Below, in pieces: positions 1 to 5,938 of a stretch of DNA of 24,513 nt. Both the position numbers and the translations under genes were made by a program. Origin of the DNA: CAZFAI01 sp964516555 (GTDB lineage Bacteria; Patescibacteriota; Microgenomatia; UBA12405); assembly GCA_964516555.1 (NCBI GenBank), contig CAZFAI010000008.1, forward strand, positions 1 to 24,513, given 5' to 3'. Position 1 is the first letter of the stretch, and the number at the start of each line of letters is the position of its first letter. The notes beneath the pieces are model-generated. The model was not told the origin of the DNA. It did no database searches and saw nothing but the letters and a program-made list of their open reading frames with translations.

Positions 1-1051
1 CCGACCAGCGCCGACCATGCATAAGGCGGCCGGTAAATTCATCAACAATTATTATCTGATTGTCCTGGATAACGTAATCTTTGTCTTTGTGAAAAAGAGC
101 CCTGGCTTTTATGGCATTTTCAATGTAATGAATTGTTTCGAAAGATTCTTCATAAAGATTTTTGACATTCAACACTCTTTCTACCTTGCGGATACCGTAT
201 TCAGTAAGTGTGGCCGAGCGGGATTTTTCGTCAATTATATAATCATTGTCCTGAAGCTGAGCGGCAATCTGGGCGAATTTATAATATTTATCAACAGGCT
301 GATTATTAGGAGAAGAGATAATCAATGGGGTTCTGGCCTCGTCAATAAGTACGAAATCCACTTCGTCGACGATGGCGTAATGATGAGGTCTTTGTACAAC
401 ATCATTTGGACCTGAAGCCATGTGATCTCGAAGATAATCAAAGCCGAATTCGTTATTGGTACCGTAAGTTATGTCGGCAAGGTAGGCTTCTTTTCTGGAA
501 ATTGGTTTGAGATGGGCCAGGCGGTCATCAAATTTTTCATTCTGGTTTGTGTACTCGGGGTCAAGAATGAAGGATTCTTCATGAACAATACAGGCAGTAG
601 AAATTCCCAGAAAATGAAGTGCCTTGGGGTACCATCCTGTACCGACCCGGGTAAGATAATCGTTGGGGGTGACTATATGAACACCTTTACCTGTTAGGGC
701 GTTAAGGTATGAAGGAAATATGACGGAGTGAGTTTTTCCTTCCCCGGTTTTTTGTTCGGCAATAGATCCATAATGAAGCGTTATGGCCGCAAGCAACTGA
801 ACATCGTAAGCTCTTTCACCGACGGTTCTGTTGATTGCCTCGCGAACAACCGCAAAAGCTTCAGGTAATATGTCGTCAACCGTTTTTCCCTCAGACAATA
901 TTTTTTTAAAATAGTTTGTCTTGTCTGAAAGTTCTTTGTCTGAGAGTTTTGTTGTTGTTGGCTCAAGGGAGTTAATTTCGCTTATTATTTTTTGGTATGA
1001 TTTTAGTTTCTTTTGATTCTCGTCAAAAAAACTCTTTAAAGCGTTGAACAT
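1..1051 (-). CDS. secA: Preprotein translocase ATPase SecA, N-terminal 350 residues (partial)
   Basis: Motor ATPase that drives unfolded preproteins through SecYEG at the inner face of the membrane. Reading the minus strand from ATG at 1051 gives an uninterrupted frame to the window edge, so the C-terminal part lies outside. Visible SecA hallmarks are the Walker A sequence KTGEGKT (about residues 101-107), YGTNNEFGFDYLRD (about 196-209), the DEAD-type Walker B DEVD at 229-232 followed by LIDEARTPLIIS, and VDEFTGR near 336-342. The usual Met before the P-loop (EMxTGEGKT) is Gln here. An insertion of roughly 25-30 residues (about 157-187) precedes SRKEAYLADITYGT compared with E. coli SecA. The gene follows serS on the same strand, separated by a terminator, and has its own TATAAT at 1060-1065, 8 bases before the ATG. 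Identity is secure; divergence is seen only in this N-terminal part. Confidence 0.96.
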   Translation of the reverse strand, partial: MFNALKSFFDENQKKLKSYQKIISEINSLEPTTTKLSDKELSDKTNYFKKILSEGKTVDDILPEAFAVVREAINRTVGERAYDVQLLAAITLHYGSIAEQKTGEGKTHSVIFPSYLNALTGKGVHIVTPNDYLTRVGTGWYPKALHFLGISTACIVHEESFILDPEYTNQNEKFDDRLAHLKPISRKEAYLADITYGTNNEFGFDYLRDHMASGPNDVVQRPHHYAIVDEVDFVLIDEARTPLIISSPNNQPVDKYYKFAQIAAQLQDNDYIIDEKSRSATLTEYGIRKVERVLNVKNLYEESFETIHYIENAIKARALFHKDKDYVIQDNQIIIVDEFTGRLMHGRRWS

Positions 1052-1059
1052 ATCGGTAT

Positions 1060-1065
1060 ATTATA
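1060..1065 (-). promoter_or_regulatory. Candidate -10 box of secA
   Basis: TATAAT on the minus strand, 8 bases before the secA ATG and directly after the U-run of the serS terminator. No convincing -35 element lies at the expected distance. If used, the transcript would start within a few bases of the start codon. Confidence 0.5.
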
Positions 1066-1066
1066 C

Positions 1067-1107
1067 AAAAAAAGACCAAGCCCCGATACTCTTTGATGAG
1101 TACGGGG
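1067..1107 (-). terminator. Rho-independent terminator between serS and secA
   Basis: On the minus strand CCCCG-TACT (1107-1099) pairs with AGTA-CGGGG (1090-1081, with one bulged base) around an 8-base loop, then CTTGGTC and seven T (1073-1067). The stem is GC-rich at its base and the T-run is right for intrinsic termination. It sits about 25 bases after the serS stop, so it should end the greA-lysS-HD-serS transcript and isolate secA. Confidence 0.88.
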
Positions 1108-1130
1108 CGTGGGTGGCTCCTCTAGCAATA

Positions 1131-2393
1131 TTAGGATTTGGTAATAGAAGAAAAATTTGTAAATGGATGGAGGGCTTTGGGGATTTTTATTGAGCCATCA
1201 GCTTGCTGATGATTTTCAATAATTGCCAACACTGCACGGTCAGTAACTAGAGTGGCATTTAAGATGTGAACAAGTTCACTTTTGCCATTTAATTTAACTC
1301 TGGTATTCAGCCGCCTGGATTGATAATCGGAACAATTGCTGCATGATTGAGTTTCACGGTATGCATTTTGACCGGGAAACCATGCATTGATGTCGTACAT
1401 AAGACGGTTTGGTTGAGGCAGGTCGCCTGTACAGCATTTCATAACTTGATATGGTAGTTCTAGGTCATGCATAAGATCTTCTTCGTTTGCGAGCATTTCC
1501 AGTGCCATCTGGTCAGATGTTTCAAGGTCAGGCAAGGTAAAGACGTTCATTTCGACTTTGTTAAAAAAATGAACTCGGAAAAGCCCGCGGGTATCTTTGC
1601 CGTAAGTGCCTGCTTCCCGTCTAAAGCATGGAGAAAAATTTACATATTTTAGTGGAAGGTCAGAGTTGTCTAATATTTCATCCATGTGATAAGGAACAAC
1701 GGAATGTTCTGAACTAGAAATAAAAATGAGATCATCTTCCGGAACTGAATAATAGGCATTAAATAAATTTTTGTTACTGGCGTAACCCAATTTCCACTCA
1801 CTATCGCTTTTGATCATAGCCGGAGGGATCATGCCATGCCAGCCTTTGGCGACAAGCTTTTGAAAAGCATAAAACATGACAGCCATTTCCAAAACAGCTG
1901 CCTGATTTTTGAAATAACCAAAACGTGATCCGGAAATCTTGGAAGCCTTTTTGATATCAATTATGTCCAGTTTTTCGCCCAGGTCGACGTGGTCAAGTGG
2001 TTGAAAATCAAATTTTGGGATATTACCAACGGTTTTGATGACAACGTTATCGGAATCATCTTTGCCAATCGGGGTATCTTCCGATGGAATATTGGGAATT
2101 TCTTCTAGTAATTTGTCAAGCGATGATTGGTGGTTATTTAGTTGATTTTCCAGAATTTTTAATTCGTCTTTAATTTGTGAAGCTTCTTTTAATTGATCTT
2201 GGGTGGGTTTGCCTTTAATTTGTCGGCTGATATTGTTTTGTTGGGCTCTTAGAGTTTCTACTTGTGAGAGAATGGATTTTCTATCAACATCAATGGAAAG
2301 TATTTTGTCAATTACAGAGGGATCTTTTTGTCTATTTGTAAGACTTTGACGAACCAGTTCGGGTTCCTGTCGAAGTAAATTTATATCGATCAT
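1131..2393 (-). CDS. serS: Seryl-tRNA synthetase (class II), 420 aa
   Basis: Charges tRNA-Ser (and tRNA-Sec where present) with serine in the cytoplasm. ATG at 2393 is chosen because the product then begins MIDINLLRQEPELVRQSL, the normal SerRS N-terminus; the frame extends 35 codons further upstream, but that extension is unlike the family. Residues about 25-110 form the long antiparallel coiled-coil arm that reads the tRNA-Ser variable arm. Class II motif 2 is seen as FSPCFRREAGTYGKDTRGLFR and motif 3 around LNATLVTDRAVLAIIENHQ. The serine-site TXE motif reads SSE and the usual HTLNGSGLA stretch reads HILNATLV, so the active-site loops are somewhat divergent, but the motif 3 Arg is kept. TAAAAT at 2404-2409 lies 10 bases before ATG. 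It is last in the greA-lysS-HD-serS cluster and is followed by a terminator. Confidence 0.96.
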   Translation of the reverse strand: MIDINLLRQEPELVRQSLTNRQKDPSVIDKILSIDVDRKSILSQVETLRAQQNNISRQIKGKPTQDQLKEASQIKDELKILENQLNNHQSSLDKLLEEIPNIPSEDTPIGKDDSDNVVIKTVGNIPKFDFQPLDHVDLGEKLDIIDIKKASKISGSRFGYFKNQAAVLEMAVMFYAFQKLVAKGWHGMIPPAMIKSDSEWKLGYASNKNLFNAYYSVPEDDLIFISSSEHSVVPYHMDEILDNSDLPLKYVNFSPCFRREAGTYGKDTRGLFRVHFFNKVEMNVFTLPDLETSDQMALEMLANEEDLMHDLELPYQVMKCCTGDLPQPNRLMYDINAWFPGQNAYRETQSCSNCSDYQSRRLNTRVKLNGKSELVHILNATLVTDRAVLAIIENHQQADGSIKIPKALHPFTNFSSITKS

Positions 2394-2403
2394 GTTTGGT
2401 ACT

Positions 2404-2409
2404 ATTTTA
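2404..2409 (-). promoter_or_regulatory. Candidate -10 box of serS
   Basis: TAAAAT on the minus strand 10 bases before the serS ATG, in the 59-base gap after the HD gene. The context TAAAATAGTAC is shared with the candidate uvrB promoter (14503-14508). No clear -35 is visible. Confidence 0.4.
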
Positions 2410-2452
2410 CCAAATAATAATATTTTTATTATCGAAGGTTTACCGCAAGAAA

Positions 2453-3046
2453 CTAAAGACCGATAGTATCTGATATAGATTTCATGGAATTTAGGCAAAT
2501 ATCGATAAGTGTTTCAAGAGGGGTATTTAGCCCATCTGCATTTTCACACGCAATGACCTCATCGCGTCTGGTACCAGCAGCGAAACGGGGTTCCTTTAAG
2601 AATCTTTTGAGAATAGAGGATGTTTTAACATCAGATAATTTTTTACTTGGATAAACAAGAGCGGTGGCGACAATAAGCCCGGTTAAACTGTCAGCGCAGA
2701 ATAATGCCCATTGAGCTTGTGATTGTGTGGGTGTGTTTGTTAGTGTGGGAGCATGGGCTTTAACAATATTTTCAACTGTAGTTGATATTTCCAGACCGTA
2801 TTTATTTAGAACTTCCCTTGTCTTGTTGGGATGAGTATTTTTGTACTCGCCAAAATAATCAATATCATGAATCAATCCGGCAAGCGCCCATTCCTCCCTT
2901 TCGGGTTCGTTATTATTAAGTTGACTATTTGATTCGAGATAGTCATAGATACCCAACATGCACGCTTCAAGTGCTAGAGAGTGGAAAAATATATTTTTTT
3001 CAAGAATACTTTCAGCAGTTTTCAAATAATCGGATCTATTTGGCAT
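2453..3046 (-). CDS. HD-superfamily hydrolase (COG2316-like), 197 aa
   Basis: A metal-dependent phosphohydrolase of the HD fold; the substrate is not known. Signature residues are H22 (NIFFHSLALEA), the HD pair H60-D61 in AGLIHDIDYFGEY, H98 in IVKAHAPTL, and D119 in FCADSLTGLIVATALVYPSK. The last segment, followed by FAAGTRRDEV, matches my recollection of the COG2316 'predicted HD hydrolase' family, whose length is also about 190-200 residues. I prefer ATG at 3046, overlapping the 3' end of lysS by 11 bases; TTG at 3058 is also in frame. The overlap implies translational coupling to lysS, and serS follows after 59 bases, so the protein is made with two tRNA synthetases. A role in tRNA or nucleotide metabolism is only a guess. 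Confidence 0.85.
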   Translation of the reverse strand: MPNRSDYLKTAESILEKNIFFHSLALEACMLGIYDYLESNSQLNNNEPEREEWALAGLIHDIDYFGEYKNTHPNKTREVLNKYGLEISTTVENIVKAHAPTLTNTPTQSQAQWALFCADSLTGLIVATALVYPSKKLSDVKTSSILKRFLKEPRFAAGTRRDEVIACENADGLNTPLETLIDICLNSMKSISDTIGL

Positions 3047-4535
3047 CAATCTGGTCAACGATTAATTCTATTTCTTCGTTTCGCATGGCTGGAAAAAGGA
3101 TGGAATCTTTTATTGTAGGTTGGTCGGTTAGAAACTGGGTAAATCTGTCGATCCCCATCCCCCATCCTGAAGTTGGCGGCATACCATATTCAAGAGCGCG
3201 GACATAATCTTTATCCAGTTGCATGGCATCTTCAAAACCTTTTTTGGAAAGCTCCTCTTCTTCAAGCCAACGGTCATATTGGTCCTTGGGATCATTTAGT
3301 TCGTTGTATGCTTTCAGTAACTCAGTTCCGGCGGCTAGCAGTTGGAAGGAGGCAATTTTTTGAGGATTATCTTCTTTTCTTTTGGCAAGAGCAATCATGG
3401 AAGCAGGATAATCAGTGATAAATGTGGGCTGGATTATGGATGATCGGACATGCTGTTTATAAAGTGCATCAAAACGGGGACCCAGACCAAAAACTCCATC
3501 CATGTCAATTTTTAGATTTTTTGATTTTACGATATTGTCAAACTCTGATTCTGTTTTAATAGTATCGATATCGATCCCAAGTTTGTCCAAGATAATGTCC
3601 CTAAAAGTAACTCTTTTGAAGGGAGGAGTGAAATCAAGATCAATGCCTTGAAATGTAATTTTTAGGGTAGATTTTATAGAGTTTGTTACGTGAGCTACAA
3701 GTTCTTCCGTAAAATTCATTAGAACATCGTAGTCAACATAAGCCCAGTAAAATTCAATTTGAGTAAATTCGGGGTTGTGAAAACGGGAGACTCCTTCATT
3801 TCTAAAATCACGACTTACTTCATATACTTTTTCCAGTCCTCCGACAATAAGTCTCTTTAGGTAAAGTTCGTCGGAAATCCGAAGATACATATCCATGTCG
3901 AGTGTATTATGATGAGTCACAAAAGGTTTGGCAGAAGCACCGCCATAAATTGGTTGCAAGATAGGTGTTTCTACTTCCATAAATCCATGATCATCGAGAA
4001 ATTTCCTCATTTCTGAAAGAATTTTTGTTCTGGTTTCAAAAACTTTTTTTACTTCAGGATTAACAATAAGATCAACGTAGCGCTGACGGTATCTGTCTTC
4101 AACATCTTTTAAACCATGCCATTTTTCCGGAAGAGGACGGAGATTTTTTGCCAAAATTTGAAAGGAAGTGACGTCAACGGTGAGTTCACCAGCCTGAGTG
4201 TTAAACACATTACCGCTAACAGATACAATGTCGCCAATATCGAGCAATTTGGTTTCTTTTAATAGTTCTTTACCTAAAACCTTTTCCTGAAAAAATACTT
4301 GGATGCGGCCTGATCTGTCTTGAATATCTGCAAATAGAATGCGTCCATGACCCCGCAGCGACATAAGACGACCGGCAATTACAACTTTTTTACCAAGAGA
4401 ATTTCTAGCTTCTTCAACAGTATTTTTGTCTTTTAAGTTCGGCTGGGGATAAGCAGTGCCTTTTAGTGCTTGCAGCTTATTTAATTTTTCCAGCCGTTGT
4501 TGGGTTAAGGTACTTGGTGATTGGTTGTTGACCAT
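3036..4535 (-). CDS. lysS: Lysyl-tRNA synthetase, class II, 499 aa
   Basis: Charges tRNA-Lys with lysine. Domains in order: N-terminal OB-fold anticodon-binding domain (about 45-150, with VVIAGRLMSLRGHGRILFAD and GRIQVFF), then the class II catalytic core. Motif 1 surrounds FLDDHGFMEVETPILQPIYG, motif 2 is FRNEGVSRFHNPEFTQIEFY, and motif 3 is GWGMGIDRFTQFLTDQPTIK ending in SILFPAMR. The stretch GTELLKAYNELNDPKDQ is the family's substrate-binding loop. Length is normal. ATG at 4535 starts 19 bases after the greA stop, and TAAAAT at 4542-4547 lies 6 bases before it. It is the second gene of the cluster led by greA; greA-lysS adjacency is also common in Firmicutes. Its 3' end overlaps the HD gene. 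Confidence 0.97.
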   Translation of the reverse strand: MVNNQSPSTLTQQRLEKLNKLQALKGTAYPQPNLKDKNTVEEARNSLGKKVVIAGRLMSLRGHGRILFADIQDRSGRIQVFFQEKVLGKELLKETKLLDIGDIVSVSGNVFNTQAGELTVDVTSFQILAKNLRPLPEKWHGLKDVEDRYRQRYVDLIVNPEVKKVFETRTKILSEMRKFLDDHGFMEVETPILQPIYGGASAKPFVTHHNTLDMDMYLRISDELYLKRLIVGGLEKVYEVSRDFRNEGVSRFHNPEFTQIEFYWAYVDYDVLMNFTEELVAHVTNSIKSTLKITFQGIDLDFTPPFKRVTFRDIILDKLGIDIDTIKTESEFDNIVKSKNLKIDMDGVFGLGPRFDALYKQHVRSSIIQPTFITDYPASMIALAKRKEDNPQKIASFQLLAAGTELLKAYNELNDPKDQYDRWLEEEELSKKGFEDAMQLDKDYVRALEYGMPPTSGWGMGIDRFTQFLTDQPTIKDSILFPAMRNEEIELIVDQIDAK

Positions 4536-4541
4536 GAAAGT

Positions 4542-4547
4542 ATTTTA
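4542..4547 (-). promoter_or_regulatory. Candidate -10 box of lysS
   Basis: TAAAAT on the minus strand, 6 bases before the lysS ATG in the 19-base gap after greA. There is no clear -35, so this could instead be an AT-rich spacer in an operon. Confidence 0.35.
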
Positions 4548-4554
4548 CAGCAAT

Positions 4555-5016
4555 CTAGCTTATTGAGACTATTTTATATGTGAGTCTGCCAACAGGGGCT
4601 TCTACCTCGACCTCCTGATTTATCTTTTTACCAAGCAGTGCCTGACCCAGGGGTGATTGGTCTGATATTTTGTTTTCAAGAGGATTAGCTTCAAGATGGC
4701 TGACTATGTGGAACTCTTTTTTGGTGTTTCCTGAGACATTTATAATAACTTTAGAACCTACCTGAACTGAATCAAAACTTTGATTACCGGATATTATTTG
4801 AGAAGTTTCCAGCGCTTCTTCTATGTGATCGATTTTTTCGTTGACTACCTCAAGTTCTTCTTTTAGTTGCGTAGCTAGCCCATCTTCACCCGATTCATCA
4901 GGTTGAGCCACTTCTTCAATTTGAGTAATTAACCGCTCACGCCTTAATTTAAGTTCGTACAGTTCAGTGGCTAAGCGATTGTAGCCTTCCTGTGTCATTA
5001 GAATTTTGTTTTTCAT
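4555..5016 (-). CDS. greA: Transcript-cleavage factor GreA, 153 aa
   Basis: Binds the RNA polymerase secondary channel and stimulates cleavage of backtracked RNA. The N-terminal antiparallel coiled coil spans about residues 6-77 (MTQEGYNRLATELYELK to EEALETSQII) and the C-terminal FKBP-like domain about 82-153, with the typical SPLGQALLGK and EVEAPVGRLTYKI. Length is normal. The coiled-coil tip, usually GDLKENAEY, reads ESGEDGLAT. An ungapped by-eye alignment to E. coli GreA puts Glu at both D41 and E44, so an acidic pair is retained in changed form. It is the first gene of the lysS-HD-serS cluster. Its start is preceded by a promoter, a small leader ORF and an intrinsic terminator (5036-5193), so expression probably depends on readthrough of that terminator or on a second promoter in the AT-rich 5017-5035. 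Confidence 0.95.
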   Translation of the reverse strand: MKNKILMTQEGYNRLATELYELKLRRERLITQIEEVAQPDESGEDGLATQLKEELEVVNEKIDHIEEALETSQIISGNQSFDSVQVGSKVIINVSGNTKKEFHIVSHLEANPLENKISDQSPLGQALLGKKINQEVEVEAPVGRLTYKIVSIS

Positions 5017-5035
5017 ATTTATTAATTTTTAAAAT

Positions 5036-5105
5036 AAAAAAACCTCTCAGCTAATATGTGTGGGTGTGTAACAGATGAATACCCACTTAGCGTTTAATGG
5101 AGAGG
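5036..5105 (-). terminator. Intrinsic terminator/attenuator in the greA leader
   Basis: On the minus strand three nested helices are visible: CCTCTC (5105-5100) with GAGAGG (5048-5043); GCTAA (5091-5087) with TTAGC (5054-5050); GTGGGT (5086-5081) with ACCCAC (5065-5060). The apical loop is 15 bases. The closing helix runs straight into seven T (5042-5036). It lies between a strong promoter and greA, and its 5' arm overlaps the end of the small leader ORF, which points to conditional termination rather than a gene end. Confidence 0.85.
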
Positions 5106-5155
5106 CGCTTGATAACAGCAACAGTTAGGGGAAATGTTTTAATTGTCGCTGTCAT
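5087..5155 (-). CDS. Candidate 22-codon leader peptide upstream of greA
   Basis: ATG at 5155 opens 22 codons ending in TAA at 5089-5087. The product begins MTATIKTFPL and ends VIKRLSIKR, with Lys at codons 6, 16 and 21, Arg at 17 and 22, and Ser at 19. The ATG lies 9 bases after a TATAAA that is part of a TTGACA-17-TATAAA promoter, the same geometry as the larger genes here, so it could be translated from a nearly leaderless mRNA. Codons 17-19 form the 5' arm of the downstream terminator, and codon 22 plus the stop form its middle helix, so a ribosome here would block the terminator. The ATG itself is in a hairpin (5155-5145 with 5122-5112). Translation is inferred, not shown. Confidence 0.5.
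   Translation of the reverse strand: MTATIKTFPLTVAVIKRLSIKR
5112..5155 (-). promoter_or_regulatory. Upstream hairpin of the greA leader
   Basis: ATGACAGCGAC (5155-5145) pairs with GTTGCTGTTAT (5122-5112): 11 base pairs including two G-U pairs, around a 22-base loop. It includes the start codon of the leader ORF, so it may limit initiation. It directly precedes the terminator helix, giving the leader a two-hairpin architecture. Confidence 0.6.
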
Positions 5156-5164
5156 ATTTTTGTA

Positions 5165-5193
5165 TTTATATAGCATAGGGTATTTTTTGTCAA
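5165..5193 (-). promoter_or_regulatory. Consensus sigma70-type promoter of the greA leader
   Basis: Minus strand: TTGACA at 5193-5188, a 17-base spacer, TATAAA at 5170-5165. The -35 is perfect and the spacing ideal, among the strongest promoters visible in the window. The start should be near 5158, just before the leader ATG at 5155. It lies in the divergent gap with the sortase gene. Confidence 0.85.
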
Positions 5194-5213
5194 CAAATAA
5201 TTTAAAATACAAG

Positions 5214-5219
5214 TAAAAT
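5214..5219 (+). promoter_or_regulatory. Candidate -10 box of the sortase gene
   Basis: TAAAAT, 4 bases before ATG 5224 and 10 bases before the in-frame ATG at 5230. A TTGTCA at 5187-5192 overlaps the opposing greA-leader -35, but its 21-base spacing is too long to be convincing. Confidence 0.35.
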
Positions 5220-5223
5220 TATT

Positions 5224-5937
5224 ATGGCAATGGATTTCTTTAAAATAACGCCAAAAAAAAGATCCGTAAAACTTAAGAGAAAAAAGGGAGTTTTATTTAG
5301 TAACCCCGAGGGTATTAGGCGAAGATCGTTTTATTTCGCAAACGGTATTTTTGTCGGATCAATATTGTATTTAATATATTTATATTATCCGTTAGGTAAG
5401 GCATATTATAATTATGCAAGCGCTAGTGGCAGCTACAATCAAGTTGTAGAAGAAGAGTCAGCCAAGGTATTTGAAGAACAAGTCTTTGAAGAAGAGAAAG
5501 AATTTAGGATACAGATTCCAAGAATACTGGCTAGTTCAAGTGTAGTTGCAGACGTATCCCCTTTTAATCCTAATCAATATTTGGAGGTATTGTCCCAGGA
5601 AAAAGTGGCTCATTCTAACTTGTCGGAAAAACCGGGGACAGGTGCGGGAAGTATGATATATATATTTGCCCATTCTACACAACAAGGTGTAAATATGGCC
5701 AGAAAAAATTCGGTATTTTATTTACTAGGAGAGTTACAAGCAAAAGACAGAGTTTTTGTAAAATATGGAGAGAATGTTTTTACTTATGAGGTTTATGATA
5801 AAAAGATAGTAAAGGCGTCTGAGATTGAATATTTGAATTACAGTGAATACGACAAAGAAGTGTTAATCCTACAAACCTGTTGGCCTATCGGTACCGACTG
5901 GAAAAGATTGCTGATTTTTGGTAAATTACTCGAATAA
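5224..5937 (+). CDS. Membrane-anchored sortase, 237 aa
   Basis: Cysteine transpeptidase that would join sorting-signal proteins to the envelope or to each other. The basic N-terminus (residues 10-35) precedes one membrane segment at about 37-57, so the catalytic domain faces outward. The sortase triad is complete: H150 in IYIFAHST, C219 in LILQTCWP (the TLxTC-type motif) and R228 in DWKRLLIF. A Glu-rich linker (about 75-95) separates anchor and domain. Class cannot be set with certainty. Either ATG 5224 or 5230 may start it. Its stop is one base before the rel ATG, so the two are co-transcribed. No LPxTG-type substrate or pilin is visible nearby, so it seems to be a housekeeping enzyme. Confidence 0.9.
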   Translation: MAMDFFKITPKKRSVKLKRKKGVLFSNPEGIRRRSFYFANGIFVGSILYLIYLYYPLGKAYYNYASASGSYNQVVEEESAKVFEEQVFEEEKEFRIQIPRILASSSVVADVSPFNPNQYLEVLSQEKVAHSNLSEKPGTGAGSMIYIFAHSTQQGVNMARKNSVFYLLGELQAKDRVFVKYGENVFTYEVYDKKIVKASEIEYLNYSEYDKEVLILQTCWPIGTDWKRLLIFGKLLE

Positions 5938-5938
5938 T

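Noticed and set aside
17..697. Plus-strand open frames across the left end
   Set aside because: They lie antisense to the clear SecA coding sequence, whose motifs fix the true frame.
2394..2498. 35-codon N-terminal extension of serS
   Set aside because: Unlike the SerRS family; the normal MIDINLL start at 2393 has a -10 box before it.
4900..4930. Loss of the acidic pair at the GreA tip
   Set aside because: An ungapped alignment retains Glu at both positions, so I report only a changed motif, not a dead protein.
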